Made by a program: the position numbers and the translations under genes. The notes beneath the pieces are model-generated. The model searched no databases, was not told the DNA's origin, and was given only the letters and a program-made list of their open reading frames with translations. Positions 9,636-20,149 of a DNA stretch of 64,000 nt are shown one piece after another; position 1 is the stretch's first letter, and each line of letters opens with the position of its first letter. This stretch comes from Methylophilales bacterium HTCC2181 (GTDB lineage: Bacteria > Pseudomonadota > Gammaproteobacteria > Burkholderiales > Methylophilaceae): positions 124,001 through 188,000 of the forward strand of contig AAUX01000001.1 in the NCBI GenBank assembly GCA_000168995.1. The letters are read 5' to 3'.

Positions 9636-10495
9636 TCAATATTCTGAATTTGTTCTCTAATCTGCTCAATATACACTTTCAATTCAACTGATATAGTTGA
9701 GATATCAACTGAAACTGCTTTAGAGCCTATAGTATTTGCTTCTCTATTAAATTCTTGCATCAAAAAATCCATTTTTTTTCCGGATGGGCTTGACCCATTA
9801 ATTAGTCTTCTTAATTCAATTATATGCGATTCAATTCGATCTATCTCTTCTGTAATGTCACTTTTTTGAACAAAAAGTAGAAATTCCTGTTTAAGTCTGG
9901 AATCTTCTGTATCTAAAAGAGCTTCTTTAAACTTTTTAATGATCTTGCTTTGATGTTTTTTAATGGCTGTAGGCATAATTTTTTTTGCTCTACCAACCAA
10001 TAATTCCACTGATCTGATATTCTTTAAAATTACAATCCTAATTTTACTACCTTCTCTTTGTCTATCTTTAAGGAGCATCTCAAGGGAACCATCTAATAAA
10101 CTTAATACCTCTTTCCTTATATTTTTATCTAGATCGGTTTTTGACTTAATGGATAAAAGGTCAAGAATATCAAGCGGATTTATGGGGGCAGGGTTCTTTA
10201 GAGATTTAGCAATTTTTTCTGAAGCATTTACTACCTCCTTAAGTGCTTTTGGATCCACCGAGTAAACTCTTGATTGATTCTCGTCAATTTTCATAAATAT
10301 CTTACAGTCTACCTTCCCCCTTGAAACCTTAGCTGAAATCATCTCTCGCACTCTAGATTCATATATTCTTAATTGATCTGCGAGCTTTAGATTCAACTCA
10401 AAATACCTGCTATTCAATGTCTTAAGTTCAATAATTAAACTTCCACCTTTAATCTGTTTTTCCTTAAAACAAAATCCCGTCATACTTGCAGTCAT
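9632..10495 (-). CDS. yicC: YicC/YloC family endoribonuclease
   Basis: 287 aa beginning TASMTGF, followed by GSLIIELKTLNSRYFELNLKL..., the family's N-terminal signature, and ending with the DUF1732-type helical region containing DFLMQEFNREANTIGSKA. E. coli YicC is an RNase-related protein involved in small RNA turnover. AAAGGT lies just before the start. It heads the yicC-gmk-rpoZ-spoT run and diverges from rph across 138 bases, which must hold both promoters. Confidence 0.92.
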   Translation of the reverse strand: MTASMTGFCFKEKQIKGGSLIIELKTLNSRYFELNLKLADQLRIYESRVREMISAKVSRGKVDCKIFMKIDENQSRVYSVDPKALKEVVNASEKIAKSLKNPAPINPLDILDLLSIKSKTDLDKNIRKEVLSLLDGSLEMLLKDRQREGSKIRIVILKNIRSVELLVGRAKKIMPTAIKKHQSKIIKKFKEALLDTEDSRLKQEFLLFVQKSDITEEIDRIESHIIELRRLINGSSPSGKKMDFLMQEFNREANTIGSKAVSVDISTISVELKVYIEQIREQIQNIE

Positions 10496-10633
10496 GTTTT
10501 ACCTTTAGCTATATTGAATTACAAATTTACACATCTCCACGATTATAACTAGAAACAATGTAAAGAGTTTAATTTAGATGTTTTTGATAGACTATAATCA
10601 TATGAATTAAACATAACAAATAAAGGTTAAACA

Positions 10634-11356
10634 ATGCGAGCGTCAAATAGAAATGCCGATGAATTAAGGCCTATAGAATTTATAAGAAGTTATACGAAGC
10701 ATGCGGAAGGGTCCGTGTTAGTTAAATGTGGGGACACGCATGTTATTTGTAATGCAAGTATTGAGGAAAATGTTCCGTCATTCTTAAAAGGTAAAGGCCA
10801 AGGATGGGTTACAGCGGAATACGGTATGCTTCCTCGATCTACTTCATCCAGAATGGGGAGAGAGTCATCACGAGGCAAACAATCAGGAAGAACTCAAGAA
10901 ATTCAACGTTTAATTGGAAGAAGTTTGCGGGCTATTATCGACCTTAAGAAATTAGGCGAAAGAACTATTTTCATAGACTGTGATGTTATACAAGCCGATG
11001 GAGGTACACGAACAGCAAGCATTTCTGGGTCCTATGTAGCGCTTCATGATGCAATTGAGTTCTTGCTTAGCAATAAAAAAATCACTGAGTCGCCCATTAT
11101 TGATTCGATTGCAGCAATATCCGCAGGAATAAAGGGTGCCGACATTTTATTAGATTTGGATTACTCTGAAGATTCAGAATGCGATACAGATATGAACTTT
11201 GTGATGACTGGCAAAGGAAGTTTTGTTGAAATTCAAGGCACTGCTGAAGGCATCCCTTTTACCAAAGATGAAATGGACCAGTTGACCAATGTGGCATCAA
11301 AAGGCATCCAATCAATCATAAACATACAGTCAGAAGCGTTGGATAAGAAACCCTAA
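10634..11356 (+). CDS. rph: Ribonuclease PH
   Basis: Phosphorolytic 3'-5' exoribonuclease that trims tRNA 3' ends. Hallmarks are [15 protein letters not shown] at the start, [17 protein letters not shown], the [15 protein letters not shown] segment and [16 protein letters not shown]. 240 aa is full length, and AAAGG precedes the ATG. The divergent order yicC/rph is widely conserved. The stop overlaps the next start (TAATG), coupling rph to rdgB. A TATAAT sequence at 10593-10598 is a possible -10 box, but no good -35 box is seen. Confidence 0.97.
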   Translation: MRASNRNADELRPIEFIRSYTKHAEGSVLVKCGDTHVICNASIEENVPSFLKGKGQGWVTAEYGMLPRSTSSRMGRESSRGKQSGRTQEIQRLIGRSLRAIIDLKKLGERTIFIDCDVIQADGGTRTASISGSYVALHDAIEFLLSNKKITESPIIDSIAAISAGIKGADILLDLDYSEDSECDTDMNFVMTGKGSFVEIQGTAEGIPFTKDEMDQLTNVASKGIQSIINIQSEALDKKP

Positions 11357-11949
11357 TGCAAAAAATTATTATCGCGACCAATAATGATAAAAAGCTTAAT
11401 GAAATAAAAAGCTTAATGCATATGAGTAACATCAATTTCTGCTCATTATCAGACTTAAATATTGATTCTTGCCCTGAGCCCTTTGACACATTTATAGAAA
11501 ATGCTTTAGCTAAAGCCAGGCATGCCTCAAAAAACACTGGGCTACCAGCGGTTGCGGATGATTCTGGAATTTGTGTTGATGCTCTTGAAGGAAAACCCGG
11601 AATTCGTTCCGCCCGATATGCCAGCCTAACTGCCACCGACAAGGAGAATATAACGAAGCTACTTGAGAATTTAAATGGCGAGACTAATCGTAAAGCTCAT
11701 TTTTATTGTTCTATGGTTTTTGTTAGGCATTACTTAGATCCAGAGCCATTAATTACAGAGGGTATTTGGGCTGGAGAAATATTGAAAAGTCCTCAAGGGT
11801 CGAACGGTTTTGGCTATGACTCTATATTCCTCGACTTTAAAACTGAAAAATCGTCAGCTGAACTCGCATTAGATATTAAAAACCGCATTAGTCACAGAGC
11901 TCAGGCTTTGCAAAAGTTGACGCATAAACTTAAAATGATTTATGACTAA
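11356..11949 (+). CDS. rdgB: XTP/dITP diphosphatase
   Basis: House-cleaning pyrophosphatase that removes non-canonical purine nucleotides (dITP, XTP). Motifs are ATNNDKKLNEI at the N-terminus, ENALAKARHASKNTGLPAVADDSGI with the catalytic Asp pair, the GKPGIRSARYA substrate loop, GSNGFGYDSIF, and the C-terminal SHRAQAL. 197 aa is normal. It starts one base inside the rph stop and overlaps the next small gene by 8 bases. Confidence 0.96.
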   Translation: MQKIIIATNNDKKLNEIKSLMHMSNINFCSLSDLNIDSCPEPFDTFIENALAKARHASKNTGLPAVADDSGICVDALEGKPGIRSARYASLTATDKENITKLLENLNGETNRKAHFYCSMVFVRHYLDPEPLITEGIWAGEILKSPQGSNGFGYDSIFLDFKTEKSSAELALDIKNRISHRAQALQKLTHKLKMIYD

Positions 11950-12166
11950 AAAAAATAATAATTGGCCGGTATGGAAGCGCGATGACAAGACCATTGTTTC
12001 CTGCACTGAAAAAATCAAAGTTATGGGAGACAACTTTGATGAAATACAACAAATAATTCAAGATGCTTTTGAAGACGGTTTGCTTATGGAGGTTATGGAT
12101 GAGCAAATGCGCCAAACGCTCCGTAACATTATTAATAACCTTCACAATCCTATCAAAAAGAAATAA
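11942..12166 (+). CDS. Conserved small hypothetical protein in the rdgB-hemW operon
   Basis: 74 aa, charged, with no signal peptide or membrane segment. It contains a WPVWKRDD opening, a predicted helical middle (NFDEIQQIIQDAFEDGLLMEVMDEQM) and a lysine-rich tail. It overlaps rdgB by 8 bases and ends 5 bases before hemW, so it is read as a genuine operon member. I do not recognise a named domain. A small cytoplasmic accessory protein is all that can be said. Confidence 0.6.
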   Translation: MTKKNNNWPVWKRDDKTIVSCTEKIKVMGDNFDEIQQIIQDAFEDGLLMEVMDEQMRQTLRNIINNLHNPIKKK

Positions 12167-12171
12167 GTTTC

Positions 12172-13350
12172 TTGACAAACAACCTTATCCATAACCATTT
12201 AGATGATAAGCCTTTATCCATTTATGTGCACATACCATGGTGTATTCATAAATGTCCTTATTGTGACTTTAATTCCCACGAGCTTCGGAACAGCTCAATT
12301 AAAGATCAAGAGCAAATTTATACGGATGCATTGTTGAACCAAATTACTCTATCTGCTGATTATTCTGGGCGGACAATACATTCAATTTTTTTTGGTGGGG
12401 GTACGCCCAGCCTTTTTTCACCTGAAGCAATCAATAGAATTATCCTAGCCATATCCCATCAATTCACATTAGCAAATGACTGCGAAGTTACCCTTGAAGC
12501 AAATCCTGGAACTATCGATAAAGCGTATTTTAAAGGATACAAAGACATTGGCGTTAATAGAGTCTCATTGGGTATTCAAAGCTTTAACAATATACATCTA
12601 AAAAGTTTAGAGAGGATCCATGATAAAGAGCAAGCTTATGAAGCAGCCCAATGGGCAAGACAGTTGTTTGATAATATCAATCTTGATCTCATGTTTGCCT
12701 TACCCAATCAAACAAAGAGCGACTTGATACACGATATAAAGATTGCATTAGCGATTAGGCCTGATCATATCTCCTACTATCACCTCACTATTGAGCCCAA
12801 TACGCTTTTTCACAAACACCCTCCATCACAACCCAACGAAGATGATAGTGCAGATATGGGGGATATTATTATCGAAACATTGAAGCAACAAAATTTTGAT
12901 CATTACGAAACTTCTGCTTTTGCTAAAGAGTTAAAACATTGTAGGCATAATATGAACTACTGGGAATTTGGTGACTATCTTGGATTGGGAGCTGGTGCAC
13001 ACAGCAAAATTACATTAACAGACAATCAACAAAAACGATTTTCTTGTTATAAAAATCCTGCTCAATACATAGAAAACGTTAAAAAAAATACTCCCTTTAT
13101 TGAAGAGAAATTACTGGTAAAAAATGAATTAATCTTCGAGTTTATGATGAATGCTCTAAGGTTAAATCATGGATTTAAGAAAAATCTGTTCATATCAAGC
13201 ACCGGGGTTTCGCTTGATCAAATAAAAGGAGAGTTAGATATAGCTAAAGATAAGGGGCTGCTTATTGAAACCAGTGATATCATAAAACCTACAATATTAG
13301 GTCAGCAATTTTTAAACGAATTATTACAAATTTTTATGAGGGATCGTTAG
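12172..13350 (+). CDS. hemW: Heme chaperone HemW (radical SAM)
   Basis: 392 aa radical-SAM protein with the cluster motif CIHKCPYC (Cys24, Cys28, Cys31) and FFGGGTPSLF after it. HemW proteins look like coproporphyrinogen III dehydrogenase (HemN) but bind and deliver heme to respiratory proteins; the HemW-type Cx3Cx2C motif without a further adjoining Cys is what is seen here. The only available start is TTG at 12172, since no ATG occurs before the cluster motif. hemC and hemD lie 2 kb downstream. Confidence 0.9.
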   Translation: MTNNLIHNHLDDKPLSIYVHIPWCIHKCPYCDFNSHELRNSSIKDQEQIYTDALLNQITLSADYSGRTIHSIFFGGGTPSLFSPEAINRIILAISHQFTLANDCEVTLEANPGTIDKAYFKGYKDIGVNRVSLGIQSFNNIHLKSLERIHDKEQAYEAAQWARQLFDNINLDLMFALPNQTKSDLIHDIKIALAIRPDHISYYHLTIEPNTLFHKHPPSQPNEDDSADMGDIIIETLKQQNFDHYETSAFAKELKHCRHNMNYWEFGDYLGLGAGAHSKITLTDNQQKRFSCYKNPAQYIENVKKNTPFIEEKLLVKNELIFEFMMNALRLNHGFKKNLFISSTGVSLDQIKGELDIAKDKGLLIETSDIIKPTILGQQFLNELLQIFMRDR

Positions 13351-13352
13351 AA

Positions 13353-13754
13353 ATGAAGCTAAATAAAATTATAGAGAATTATGTGGTATCAGATCAAATT
13401 CAAAGTGATGACATAGCATCACTTAAACAATATGGATTTCAGACTATTTTTTGTAATCGTCCAGATTTAGAAGAGCCTAATCAACCAAGTGCAGCCGATC
13501 TTCAAAAGACAGCCGAATCACTAGGAATAAAGTTTATTCACCAGCCTGTCGTAGGAAATGCCATTAGTCAGAAAGATGTTGCAGATTTTAAATCCCACTA
13601 TGTTAATGCTCAAAAGCCTATTTTTGCCTACTGCAGAACAGGAACAAGATCGTCGATGTTATGGGCCCTTGCCGAAACTTCAGACAGGCCTTCAAAAGAA
13701 ATACTAGAGCTTACTGCAAGCGCTGGGTACGACCTCAGCTCACTTATAGGATAA
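13353..13754 (+). CDS. TIGR01244-type sulfur transferase / cysteine phosphatase-like protein
   Basis: 133 aa, single domain. The signature CRTGTRS (Cys94 to Arg99) fits the CX5R active site of the DUF442 / beta-lactamase hydrolase-like phosphatase family. The N-terminal half has the typical TIFCNRPDLEEPNQPS stretch. Members are annotated as sulfur transferases or phosphatases, and related domains in sulfide-metabolism proteins are fused to rhodanese-like or persulfide enzymes. Here it stands alone, two bases after hemW. Substrate unknown. Confidence 0.8.
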   Translation: MKLNKIIENYVVSDQIQSDDIASLKQYGFQTIFCNRPDLEEPNQPSAADLQKTAESLGIKFIHQPVVGNAISQKDVADFKSHYVNAQKPIFAYCRTGTRSSMLWALAETSDRPSKEILELTASAGYDLSSLIG

Positions 13755-13757
13755 AAA

Positions 13758-15140
13758 TTACTTTAATTTTATTTTAACTTTTGCAATAGCTTTTTTGACG
13801 GCACTAAAAGCAGTGCCGCCAACATGTTTTCTCGATTGAATAGAACCTTCAAGCGTTAAGTACTTATATACATCCTTATCAATCACAGAAGAAAATTTCT
13901 GTAGTTCGCTTAAATCAAATTCACTGATATCACAATCCTTACTAACCGCTTGTTTTACTACTTTTGCCACAATGCCATGTGACTCTCTAAACGGCAGCCC
14001 TTTATTGACTAAGTAATCCGCAAGATCTGTAGCCGTTGCATAACCCTTCATAGCAGCAGCCTGCATATTTTTAGGGAATATCTTGAGCTCGGCTATCATC
14101 TCAGGAAAGATTTCTAACGTATCTTCAAGCGTATCAATCACATCAAATACGGGTTCTTTATCTTCTTGATTATCTTTGTTATATGCCAGTGGCTGAGACT
14201 TCATAAGGGTTAAGAGCGACATTAAATGACCATAGACTCTTCCCGTCTTTCCTCTCACCAGTTCAGGAACGTCCGGATTCTTTTTTTGTGGCATTATGCT
14301 TGAGCCAGTACAAAAACTATCTGATATTTCAATATAATTAAAGAAAGGGCTGGACCACATGATTAGCTCCTCTGACCATCTTGATAAATGCATCATAAGG
14401 ACGGCAGCAGCAGAATTAAACTCAATTAAAAAATCTCTATCGGAAACTGCATCCATAGAATTCTCAATAATTCCATCGAAACCAAGTTTTTTTGCAACAA
14501 AATTTCTATTAATGGGAAAAGATGTCCCTGCAAGCGCTGCCGCACCCAAAGGTAAAAAATTCATCCTCTTTCTTGCATCAAAAAGCCTAGATTTATCTCT
14601 GTCCAACATTTCCACATAGGCTAACAAATGATGGGCGAAGCTTATAGGCTGGGCAACCTGCAAATGCGTAAGGCCTGGCATAATGGTCGTAACATGCTCT
14701 TCAGCCAAAGTAATCGTTGCTTTTTGCAAATGGTTAATTTGATTGATGATACTATCAATCGAATCTCTGAGATATAGTCTCATGTCGGTAGCAACTTGAT
14801 CGTTGCGTGACCTTCCTGTGTGCAGTTTCTTGCCTGCGTCCCCAATGATATCGGTTAGTCTTTTTTCTATATTCAAGTGAACGTCTTCAAAGTCTAAAGA
14901 CCATTCAAACCTCTCACTAGTAACCTCTCTTTTTATTTGATTAAGGCCCTTCTCAATAGCCTTATAGTCCTTTACCAGGATAATTTTTTGTATCATGAGC
15001 ATTTCAGCATGCACGAGCGATCCTTGGATATCCACCAACGCTAGTCTTTTGTCAAAATTAACTGAACCTGTGAATCTTTTTACCACTTCTTTAGTGGGCT
15101 CTGAAAACCTTTCTGACCATTTTGTTTGTTTTTTATTCAT
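13758..15140 (-). CDS. argH: Argininosuccinate lyase
   Basis: Last step of arginine synthesis: argininosuccinate to arginine and fumarate. The family signature [12 protein letters not shown], with the catalytic serine loop, is intact, as are [13 protein letters not shown] and [10 protein letters not shown]. The start is placed at the ATG giving [15 protein letters not shown] (460 aa); a longer frame from 15221 would add 27 atypical residues and cover the argH/hemC promoter region. It converges with the phosphatase-like gene and diverges from hemC. Confidence 0.96.
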   Translation of the reverse strand: MNKKQTKWSERFSEPTKEVVKRFTGSVNFDKRLALVDIQGSLVHAEMLMIQKIILVKDYKAIEKGLNQIKREVTSERFEWSLDFEDVHLNIEKRLTDIIGDAGKKLHTGRSRNDQVATDMRLYLRDSIDSIINQINHLQKATITLAEEHVTTIMPGLTHLQVAQPISFAHHLLAYVEMLDRDKSRLFDARKRMNFLPLGAAALAGTSFPINRNFVAKKLGFDGIIENSMDAVSDRDFLIEFNSAAAVLMMHLSRWSEELIMWSSPFFNYIEISDSFCTGSSIMPQKKNPDVPELVRGKTGRVYGHLMSLLTLMKSQPLAYNKDNQEDKEPVFDVIDTLEDTLEIFPEMIAELKIFPKNMQAAAMKGYATATDLADYLVNKGLPFRESHGIVAKVVKQAVSKDCDISEFDLSELQKFSSVIDKDVYKYLTLEGSIQSRKHVGGTAFSAVKKAIAKVKIKLK

Positions 15141-15223
15141 GAATTTATATTCTTTTAGTCTGTGTTTAACTAAATTATATATGAAATTGCAATGTCGGGT
15201 CTGTGCTAAAATTCTAAGCACGT

Positions 15224-16141
15224 ATGATTAAAAAAATTACCATCGCATCTAGAGAGAGTCCGCTTGCTATGTGGCAAGCTGAGCATATAAAAACCCAACT
15301 AAACAACCTTTACCCATATCTGAGTATCTACATAAAAGGTTTTAAGACACAAGGGGATATTATCTTAGATCAATCCTTAGCCACTATTGGAGGTAAGGGT
15401 CTGTTCATCAAAGAGTTAGAACAAGCCCTGCTGAAAAAAGAGGCTGATTTAGCTGTGCATTCGATGAAGGATTTACCTATGGATATTTATGAAGATTTTC
15501 AATTGTCAGCCATTACTGCAAGAGAAGATCCTCGAGACGCCTTTATTTCGCTCAAATATAAATCCCTCGATGATATGCCGGATGGAGCCATAGTTGGCAC
15601 CTCAAGTTTAAGGCGACAAAGTCAAATAAAAGCAAAGTATCCCAGTCTCATCATAGAGCCACTGAGGGGTAATCTTCAGACTCGGCTTTCTAAGCTTAAA
15701 AAGGGACAATATGGAGCGATTATTTTAGCTGCTGCAGGGCTTATTAGACTTGACCTTCAAGATCAAATTACCATGTATATAGATAAAAATGTCAGTATCC
15801 CGGCAGTTGGTCAAGGGGCCCTTGGAATTGAGATATTATCCAGTAATACAGAGCTTGATTTACTTCTCAAACCTCTGAACGATGATGATACATCTCGCTG
15901 TGTGTTGGCAGAGAGAATGGTCAGCCGCTCCCTCGCAGGAAGCTGCACTGTGCCGCTCGGTGCACATGCATTTATCAACAAGAACGCCATGGTAATTAAT
16001 GGCTTTGTCGCCTCTCCTAATGGAGAAAAAATCATTCATGCTGAAATGAAAGGTGTTAAAGCAGACTTTTATAAGCTAGGTGAGTCATTAAGCCAGCTTC
16101 TCATTGATCAAGGCGCAAAAACACTGTTATCCTCGCTATGA
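15224..16141 (+). CDS. hemC: Hydroxymethylbilane synthase (porphobilinogen deaminase)
   Basis: Polymerises four porphobilinogens to hydroxymethylbilane. The dipyrromethane cofactor cysteine is Cys241 in [10 protein letters not shown]; the N-terminal [13 protein letters not shown], the AVHSMKDLP loop and the [10 protein letters not shown] segment are all conserved. 305 aa is full length. hemD overlaps by four bases (ATGA), so the two consecutive heme-pathway steps are co-translated. Confidence 0.97.
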   Translation: MIKKITIASRESPLAMWQAEHIKTQLNNLYPYLSIYIKGFKTQGDIILDQSLATIGGKGLFIKELEQALLKKEADLAVHSMKDLPMDIYEDFQLSAITAREDPRDAFISLKYKSLDDMPDGAIVGTSSLRRQSQIKAKYPSLIIEPLRGNLQTRLSKLKKGQYGAIILAAAGLIRLDLQDQITMYIDKNVSIPAVGQGALGIEILSSNTELDLLLKPLNDDDTSRCVLAERMVSRSLAGSCTVPLGAHAFINKNAMVINGFVASPNGEKIIHAEMKGVKADFYKLGESLSQLLIDQGAKTLLSSL

Positions 16142-16881
16142 AAGACGTTGCATTGATATCAACAAGGCCTGTGAGAAAAGAAATTTCTCCAACGTTTTAT
16201 GAAGAAAACAATGTTACATTTTTACCCTTCCCTTTAACTGAAATACTACCGTTAAAAGAGTATGAAGAATTTGATTTAATTCTCCAAAATTTATCCAGTT
16301 ATCATCATCTTATTTTTATTAGTACAAATGCGGTAGATTTTTTTGTAGCTCGAATGAATTTTTATCATATAACGCTCCCTAGCAGTTTAATTATTTCCTG
16401 TATTGGCCCATCAACCAAAAAACTGCTCCAAGAAAACTTTAATACTCCGGTGTTTTATCCACGGGAATCGTTTGACTCCGAGCATCTTCTTAAAAGTGAC
16501 ATTTTTTCTGATATTAAGAATCAAAAAATATTAATTATTCGTGGCATAGGTGGGCGTGAAACGCTAAGAAAAGGACTAGAAAAAAAAGGGGGCTTAATCA
16601 CTTATGGCGAATGCTACACAAGAAAATATTTGCAAATTGATTTAGAAGAAGTTAGAAAAAGCACCTACGAATTCAATAGAATTTTTATGTTGATTACAAG
16701 TTATGAAAGTGCAAAAAAATTTATGCAGCATAATATAACCGATCATCTAGGCTGGTTAAAATCAATACATGTCATAGTAAATCATATAAGGCTTAAGAAT
16801 GAATTAAATATTTTTTCAAATATAACTATTACCGAAGATCTAAGTAATGATTCGATACTGAGAATACTCAAAAAGAATTAA
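16138..16881 (+). CDS. hemD: Uroporphyrinogen-III synthase
   Basis: Cyclises hydroxymethylbilane with ring-D inversion. 247 aa of a poorly conserved family; supporting features are ISTRPVRKE at the start, FISTNAVDFFVARM, the ILIIRGIGGRETLRKGLEKKG segment and YECYTR-like GECYTRKY. Position directly after hemC with an ATGA overlap makes the assignment firm. Sequence is clearly A+T-rich and diverged, as is usual for HemD. Confidence 0.92.
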   Translation: MKDVALISTRPVRKEISPTFYEENNVTFLPFPLTEILPLKEYEEFDLILQNLSSYHHLIFISTNAVDFFVARMNFYHITLPSSLIISCIGPSTKKLLQENFNTPVFYPRESFDSEHLLKSDIFSDIKNQKILIIRGIGGRETLRKGLEKKGGLITYGECYTRKYLQIDLEEVRKSTYEFNRIFMLITSYESAKKFMQHNITDHLGWLKSIHVIVNHIRLKNELNIFSNITITEDLSNDSILRILKKN

Positions 16882-16884
16882 ATT

Positions 16885-17901
16885 TTATTTTTTTGGTGGG
16901 GCAAAAGTAAAAGCATCGGCAAAGAATTCTTCTTCATATAAACCTTTTTCTACTAATGCCTTAAATGCTGTTTGAACTACTACAGGGGCACCACAGCTAT
17001 AAGCTTGATAACCTTCAAATGATTCAAAATCATCTACTACAGCTTGATGAACGAAACCTGTTCTAATATCTTGATTATCATTTTTTTCTGGTTCCGAAAA
17101 AACTGGTATGTAATGGATATTTTCGTGCTCTTTCTGCCATGTTAGACATAACTCATCCATATAAAGATCTTTTTGAGAACGAACGCCCTGATATAGATAT
17201 ATCGTACGTTTGTTATTATGATGAATCATATCTTCAATAACAGATTTTATTGGCGCAAAGCCTGTGCCTCCCGAAATAAAAATAATTGGCTTCTCGCTCT
17301 CCCGCAAATAAAACTGGCCTATGGGAGCCTCAATCCGATGGATCGATTTTTCTTGCATTTCTTCAAACACAAACTTGGTAAATTTACCGCCATCAATTAA
17401 CCTTAAATGAAGCTCAATAAGTTCCTGATATGGAGCGCTTGCAATAGAAAATGCCCTTCTGCTTCCATCTGCCATGATAAATTCAAGGTACTGACCGGCA
17501 GTAAACTTTAAAGCGTTATTCCCTGGTAACTTTAACAACATTTTCATTACATCATGATTAAGCTTTGTTAAGGACTCCACTCTTACCGGTGTAATTTTAG
17601 ATTCGTGCATAGGATCGTTAGCCTTATTTAATTTTATTTCTAAATGCACATCGGATGAAACATAACACTGGCAACACAACGTTGATCCATTAGTTTTTTC
17701 TTCGTGTGTCATAGCAGATTGTTGGTACTCTTCACAAAATACTTCTCCTGAAATCACTTTACCTTTGCAGGATCCGCACCCACCATTTCTGCAACCAAAT
17801 GGAATATTAATACCAGCTGCTATTGCAGCCTCTAAAACAGTTTGGCTTGGTTTGATTTCAAAACTAATGTTTTCAGGATGGATATATACTTTATGAACCA
17901 T
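16885..17901 (-). CDS. 2Fe-2S ferredoxin-NAD(P)H oxidoreductase (CDP-6-deoxy-glucoseen reductase-like)
   Basis: 338 aa with an N-terminal plant-type [2Fe-2S] ferredoxin domain (Cys37, Cys42, Cys45 and Cys76/Cys77 in a CRNGGCGSCKG context), then an FAD-binding segment (RRAFSIASAP) and an NAD-binding domain (FISGGTGFAPIKS). In betaproteobacteria this protein is usually labelled CDP-6-deoxy-delta-3,4-glucoseen reductase, by similarity to AscD/RfbI, but it is a housekeeping-type reductase with no sugar genes nearby. It transfers electrons from NAD(P)H via FAD to the cluster; the acceptor is unknown. It lies 2 bases after fxsA. Confidence 0.85.
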   Translation of the reverse strand: MVHKVYIHPENISFEIKPSQTVLEAAIAAGINIPFGCRNGGCGSCKGKVISGEVFCEEYQQSAMTHEEKTNGSTLCCQCYVSSDVHLEIKLNKANDPMHESKITPVRVESLTKLNHDVMKMLLKLPGNNALKFTAGQYLEFIMADGSRRAFSIASAPYQELIELHLRLIDGGKFTKFVFEEMQEKSIHRIEAPIGQFYLRESEKPIIFISGGTGFAPIKSVIEDMIHHNNKRTIYLYQGVRSQKDLYMDELCLTWQKEHENIHYIPVFSEPEKNDNQDIRTGFVHQAVVDDFESFEGYQAYSCGAPVVVQTAFKALVEKGLYEEEFFADAFTFAPPKK

Positions 17902-17903
17902 TT

Positions 17904-18302
17904 TCAGTCATCTTCCCTTCGGTATTCACCTTCTATAACATCATCTTTAGATGCAGATTCTTTTGGCTGAAAGTTCTCATTTACTGATGTTTGAATGGGA
18001 ATAAGCAATAAAATGAAACCAATGATGTCGGTAAGAATTCCTGGAAATAAAAATAATGCACCCGCAAGCAAGTTTTTGGCGCTTCCTAATATAGAGGCAG
18101 CTATATTTCCACCTTGCGTCATCATGCCCATCAGCTTCCCTAAAACAAGCGCCTTTTCATCCTGAATCAGCTGCCAGCCTAATATAGCCATTACTACTAT
18201 GTAAAGAAAAAACCACCAGCCATACATGGCTCCAAACCTAAACAAGCCCCACAATTCAATGAAGGGCAATAAAAATAAAGCCAAAATAAATATTAGTCTC
18301 AT
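17904..18302 (-). CDS. fxsA: FxsA family membrane protein
   Basis: 132 aa inner-membrane protein with four hydrophobic segments and a polar C-terminal tail. The glycine-rich LLAGALFLFPGILTDIIGFILLL stretch (about residues 80-102) is the FxsA signature. In E. coli, FxsA over-production relieves phage T7 exclusion by the F plasmid; the normal role is unknown. It precedes the ferredoxin reductase by 2 bases and diverges from dsbD. Confidence 0.85.
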   Translation of the reverse strand: MRLIFILALFLLPFIELWGLFRFGAMYGWWFFLYIVVMAILGWQLIQDEKALVLGKLMGMMTQGGNIAASILGSAKNLLAGALFLFPGILTDIIGFILLLIPIQTSVNENFQPKESASKDDVIEGEYRREDD

Positions 18303-18433
18303 AGTTTTTTAAATAAAAATTAGTCTGTTGTTTTAATTCAAGATAAAATAAGTTTTAACGATGTTTTTCGAACTTACAACACATAAAGTAGCTCTCAATC
18401 ACCTTATTATAGACTGCAATTAATAAATAAAAG

Positions 18434-20149
18434 ATGCTTAAGACAATAAAATCAATGTTTTTTATACTATGTATTAGCATCTATGCTGGTAACGTCCATG
18501 CAGAGAATGTATTTGTTAAAGAGTCCTCAAAATTTTTACCTGTAGGAGAAGCATTTAAAGTAATCGACGCTGAATTTATTTCGGCAAATAATCTACTGAT
18601 AACCATAGATGTAGCAGAAGGTTATTATCTTTACAAATCAAAATTTAAATTAACCTCACTTCAACCACTATCCTATGAGATTAATTACCCTGCAGGAACT
18701 ATCAAGGAAGATGAATATTTTGGTAAGCAAGAGGTTTTTTATGGGGCTACAAATCTTTCAGTACAATTCATTGAATTTCCTAAGAAAGATGCTGAGGTAA
18801 ATTTGAAGTTTCAAGGATGCAGCGATAGTGGATTATGCTATCCCCCGACCATAATTCCTCTTGCTATCAAGTTTAATATAAATTTGAACGATGAAGGAAT
18901 TTCTGAAACTTCTTTAATTAAAAATAAACTGCTTAATGATAATTTTCTTCTTGTTGCCTTAAGCTTCTTTATCTCTGGTGCGCTGTTATCGTTAACACCT
19001 TGTGCTCTTCCCATGGTCCCTATTTTATCTGGCATCATCATAGCCTCAGGTAAGAATAAAGCTCAGGTGCTCACTTTGGCATATGTATTAGGAGTTTGTT
19101 TTACTTACACTAGCCTTGGTCTGATTGCTGGGCTTACGGGCACATTAATATCAAGTAGCATCCAAAATACAAATTTTCTATACTTTAGTAGCGTTATGTT
19201 CTTGGTTTTCGCATTAATGATGTTGGATATTATTAGGGTTAATATTCCTTTGGCTCCCAACAACACTATATCAAGCTTTACTCAAAGATTTATGGGTGGG
19301 GGAATTACAAGCGTATTTCTGATGGGCCTTTTTTCTGCATTAGTTCTGAGCCCCTGTGTAGCTCCTCCTTTAGCTGCAGCTATATTATTCATAGGTCAAA
19401 GTGGGGATATGATTGTTGGTGGGGTCTCTCTGCTTTCCATGGCATTAGGTATGAGCTTGCCCTTACTGTTAATTGGGTTTAGCTCTAAGTCATTGCTCCC
19501 AAAACCTGGATTATGGATGGACTTTGTTAAAAAACTAATTGGTTTTATTTTACTTGCAATGTCCATTTACATCATTAGACCGCTTATGTCCGATCTATTA
19601 TTTTTCTCTATGCTCCTAGCTATTTTAGTCTTTTCTGCTATTTTTAGTATTAGGAAAAAGCAGGTATTTCTCTATACTCAGCGAAAAAATTTCTTTGCAT
19701 TATTGATCCTTTTTATTATTGCAGGTACGCTCCTAATTTCAAACATATCAAGCGAGTTAAAGAGGGGTGACCAAGGGGGGAGTGTTTCCTTCAACAATGT
19801 TAGGAGTCTTGCTGAGCTCAAACTAGAACTTCAAACCTTAAGCAATGTTCCGACAATGCTAGATTTTTATGCTGATTGGTGTGTGGCTTGCCATGAGTAT
19901 GAAAAGTATACGTTTGCCAATCCAGAGGTAGTGATAGCAATGAAAAAATTTAACCTAATCAAAGCTGACGTAACAGGTAATAATAATGAAGATAGAATTC
20001 TTTTAGAGACGTTTAGCCTTTTTGGTCCCCCTGCTATTCTTTTTTTCGATAAAGAAGGTAACCATTTAAAACAATTTGATGTGGTAGGTTTTAAAAAACC
20101 TGAGGAGTTTCATCTACTTTTAAATCGAGTGTTAAATTATGACAATTAG
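18434..20149 (+). CDS. dsbD: Thiol:disulfide interchange protein DsbD
   Basis: Carries electrons from cytoplasmic thioredoxin across the membrane to periplasmic reductases. A signal peptide (residues 1-23, ending VHAEN) is followed by the alpha domain with Cys129/Cys135 (CSDSGLC), an eight-segment membrane domain with Cys190 (TPCALP) and Cys308 (SPCVAP), and a C-terminal thioredoxin-like domain with Cys483-Val-Ala-Cys486. All six redox cysteines are therefore present. It overlaps the following TlpA-like gene by 11 bases, a likely electron acceptor. Confidence 0.96.
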   Translation: MLKTIKSMFFILCISIYAGNVHAENVFVKESSKFLPVGEAFKVIDAEFISANNLLITIDVAEGYYLYKSKFKLTSLQPLSYEINYPAGTIKEDEYFGKQEVFYGATNLSVQFIEFPKKDAEVNLKFQGCSDSGLCYPPTIIPLAIKFNINLNDEGISETSLIKNKLLNDNFLLVALSFFISGALLSLTPCALPMVPILSGIIIASGKNKAQVLTLAYVLGVCFTYTSLGLIAGLTGTLISSSIQNTNFLYFSSVMFLVFALMMLDIIRVNIPLAPNNTISSFTQRFMGGGITSVFLMGLFSALVLSPCVAPPLAAAILFIGQSGDMIVGGVSLLSMALGMSLPLLLIGFSSKSLLPKPGLWMDFVKKLIGFILLAMSIYIIRPLMSDLLFFSMLLAILVFSAIFSIRKKQVFLYTQRKNFFALLILFIIAGTLLISNISSELKRGDQGGSVSFNNVRSLAELKLELQTLSNVPTMLDFYADWCVACHEYEKYTFANPEVVIAMKKFNLIKADVTGNNNEDRILLETFSLFGPPAILFFDKEGNHLKQFDVVGFKKPEEFHLLLNRVLNYDN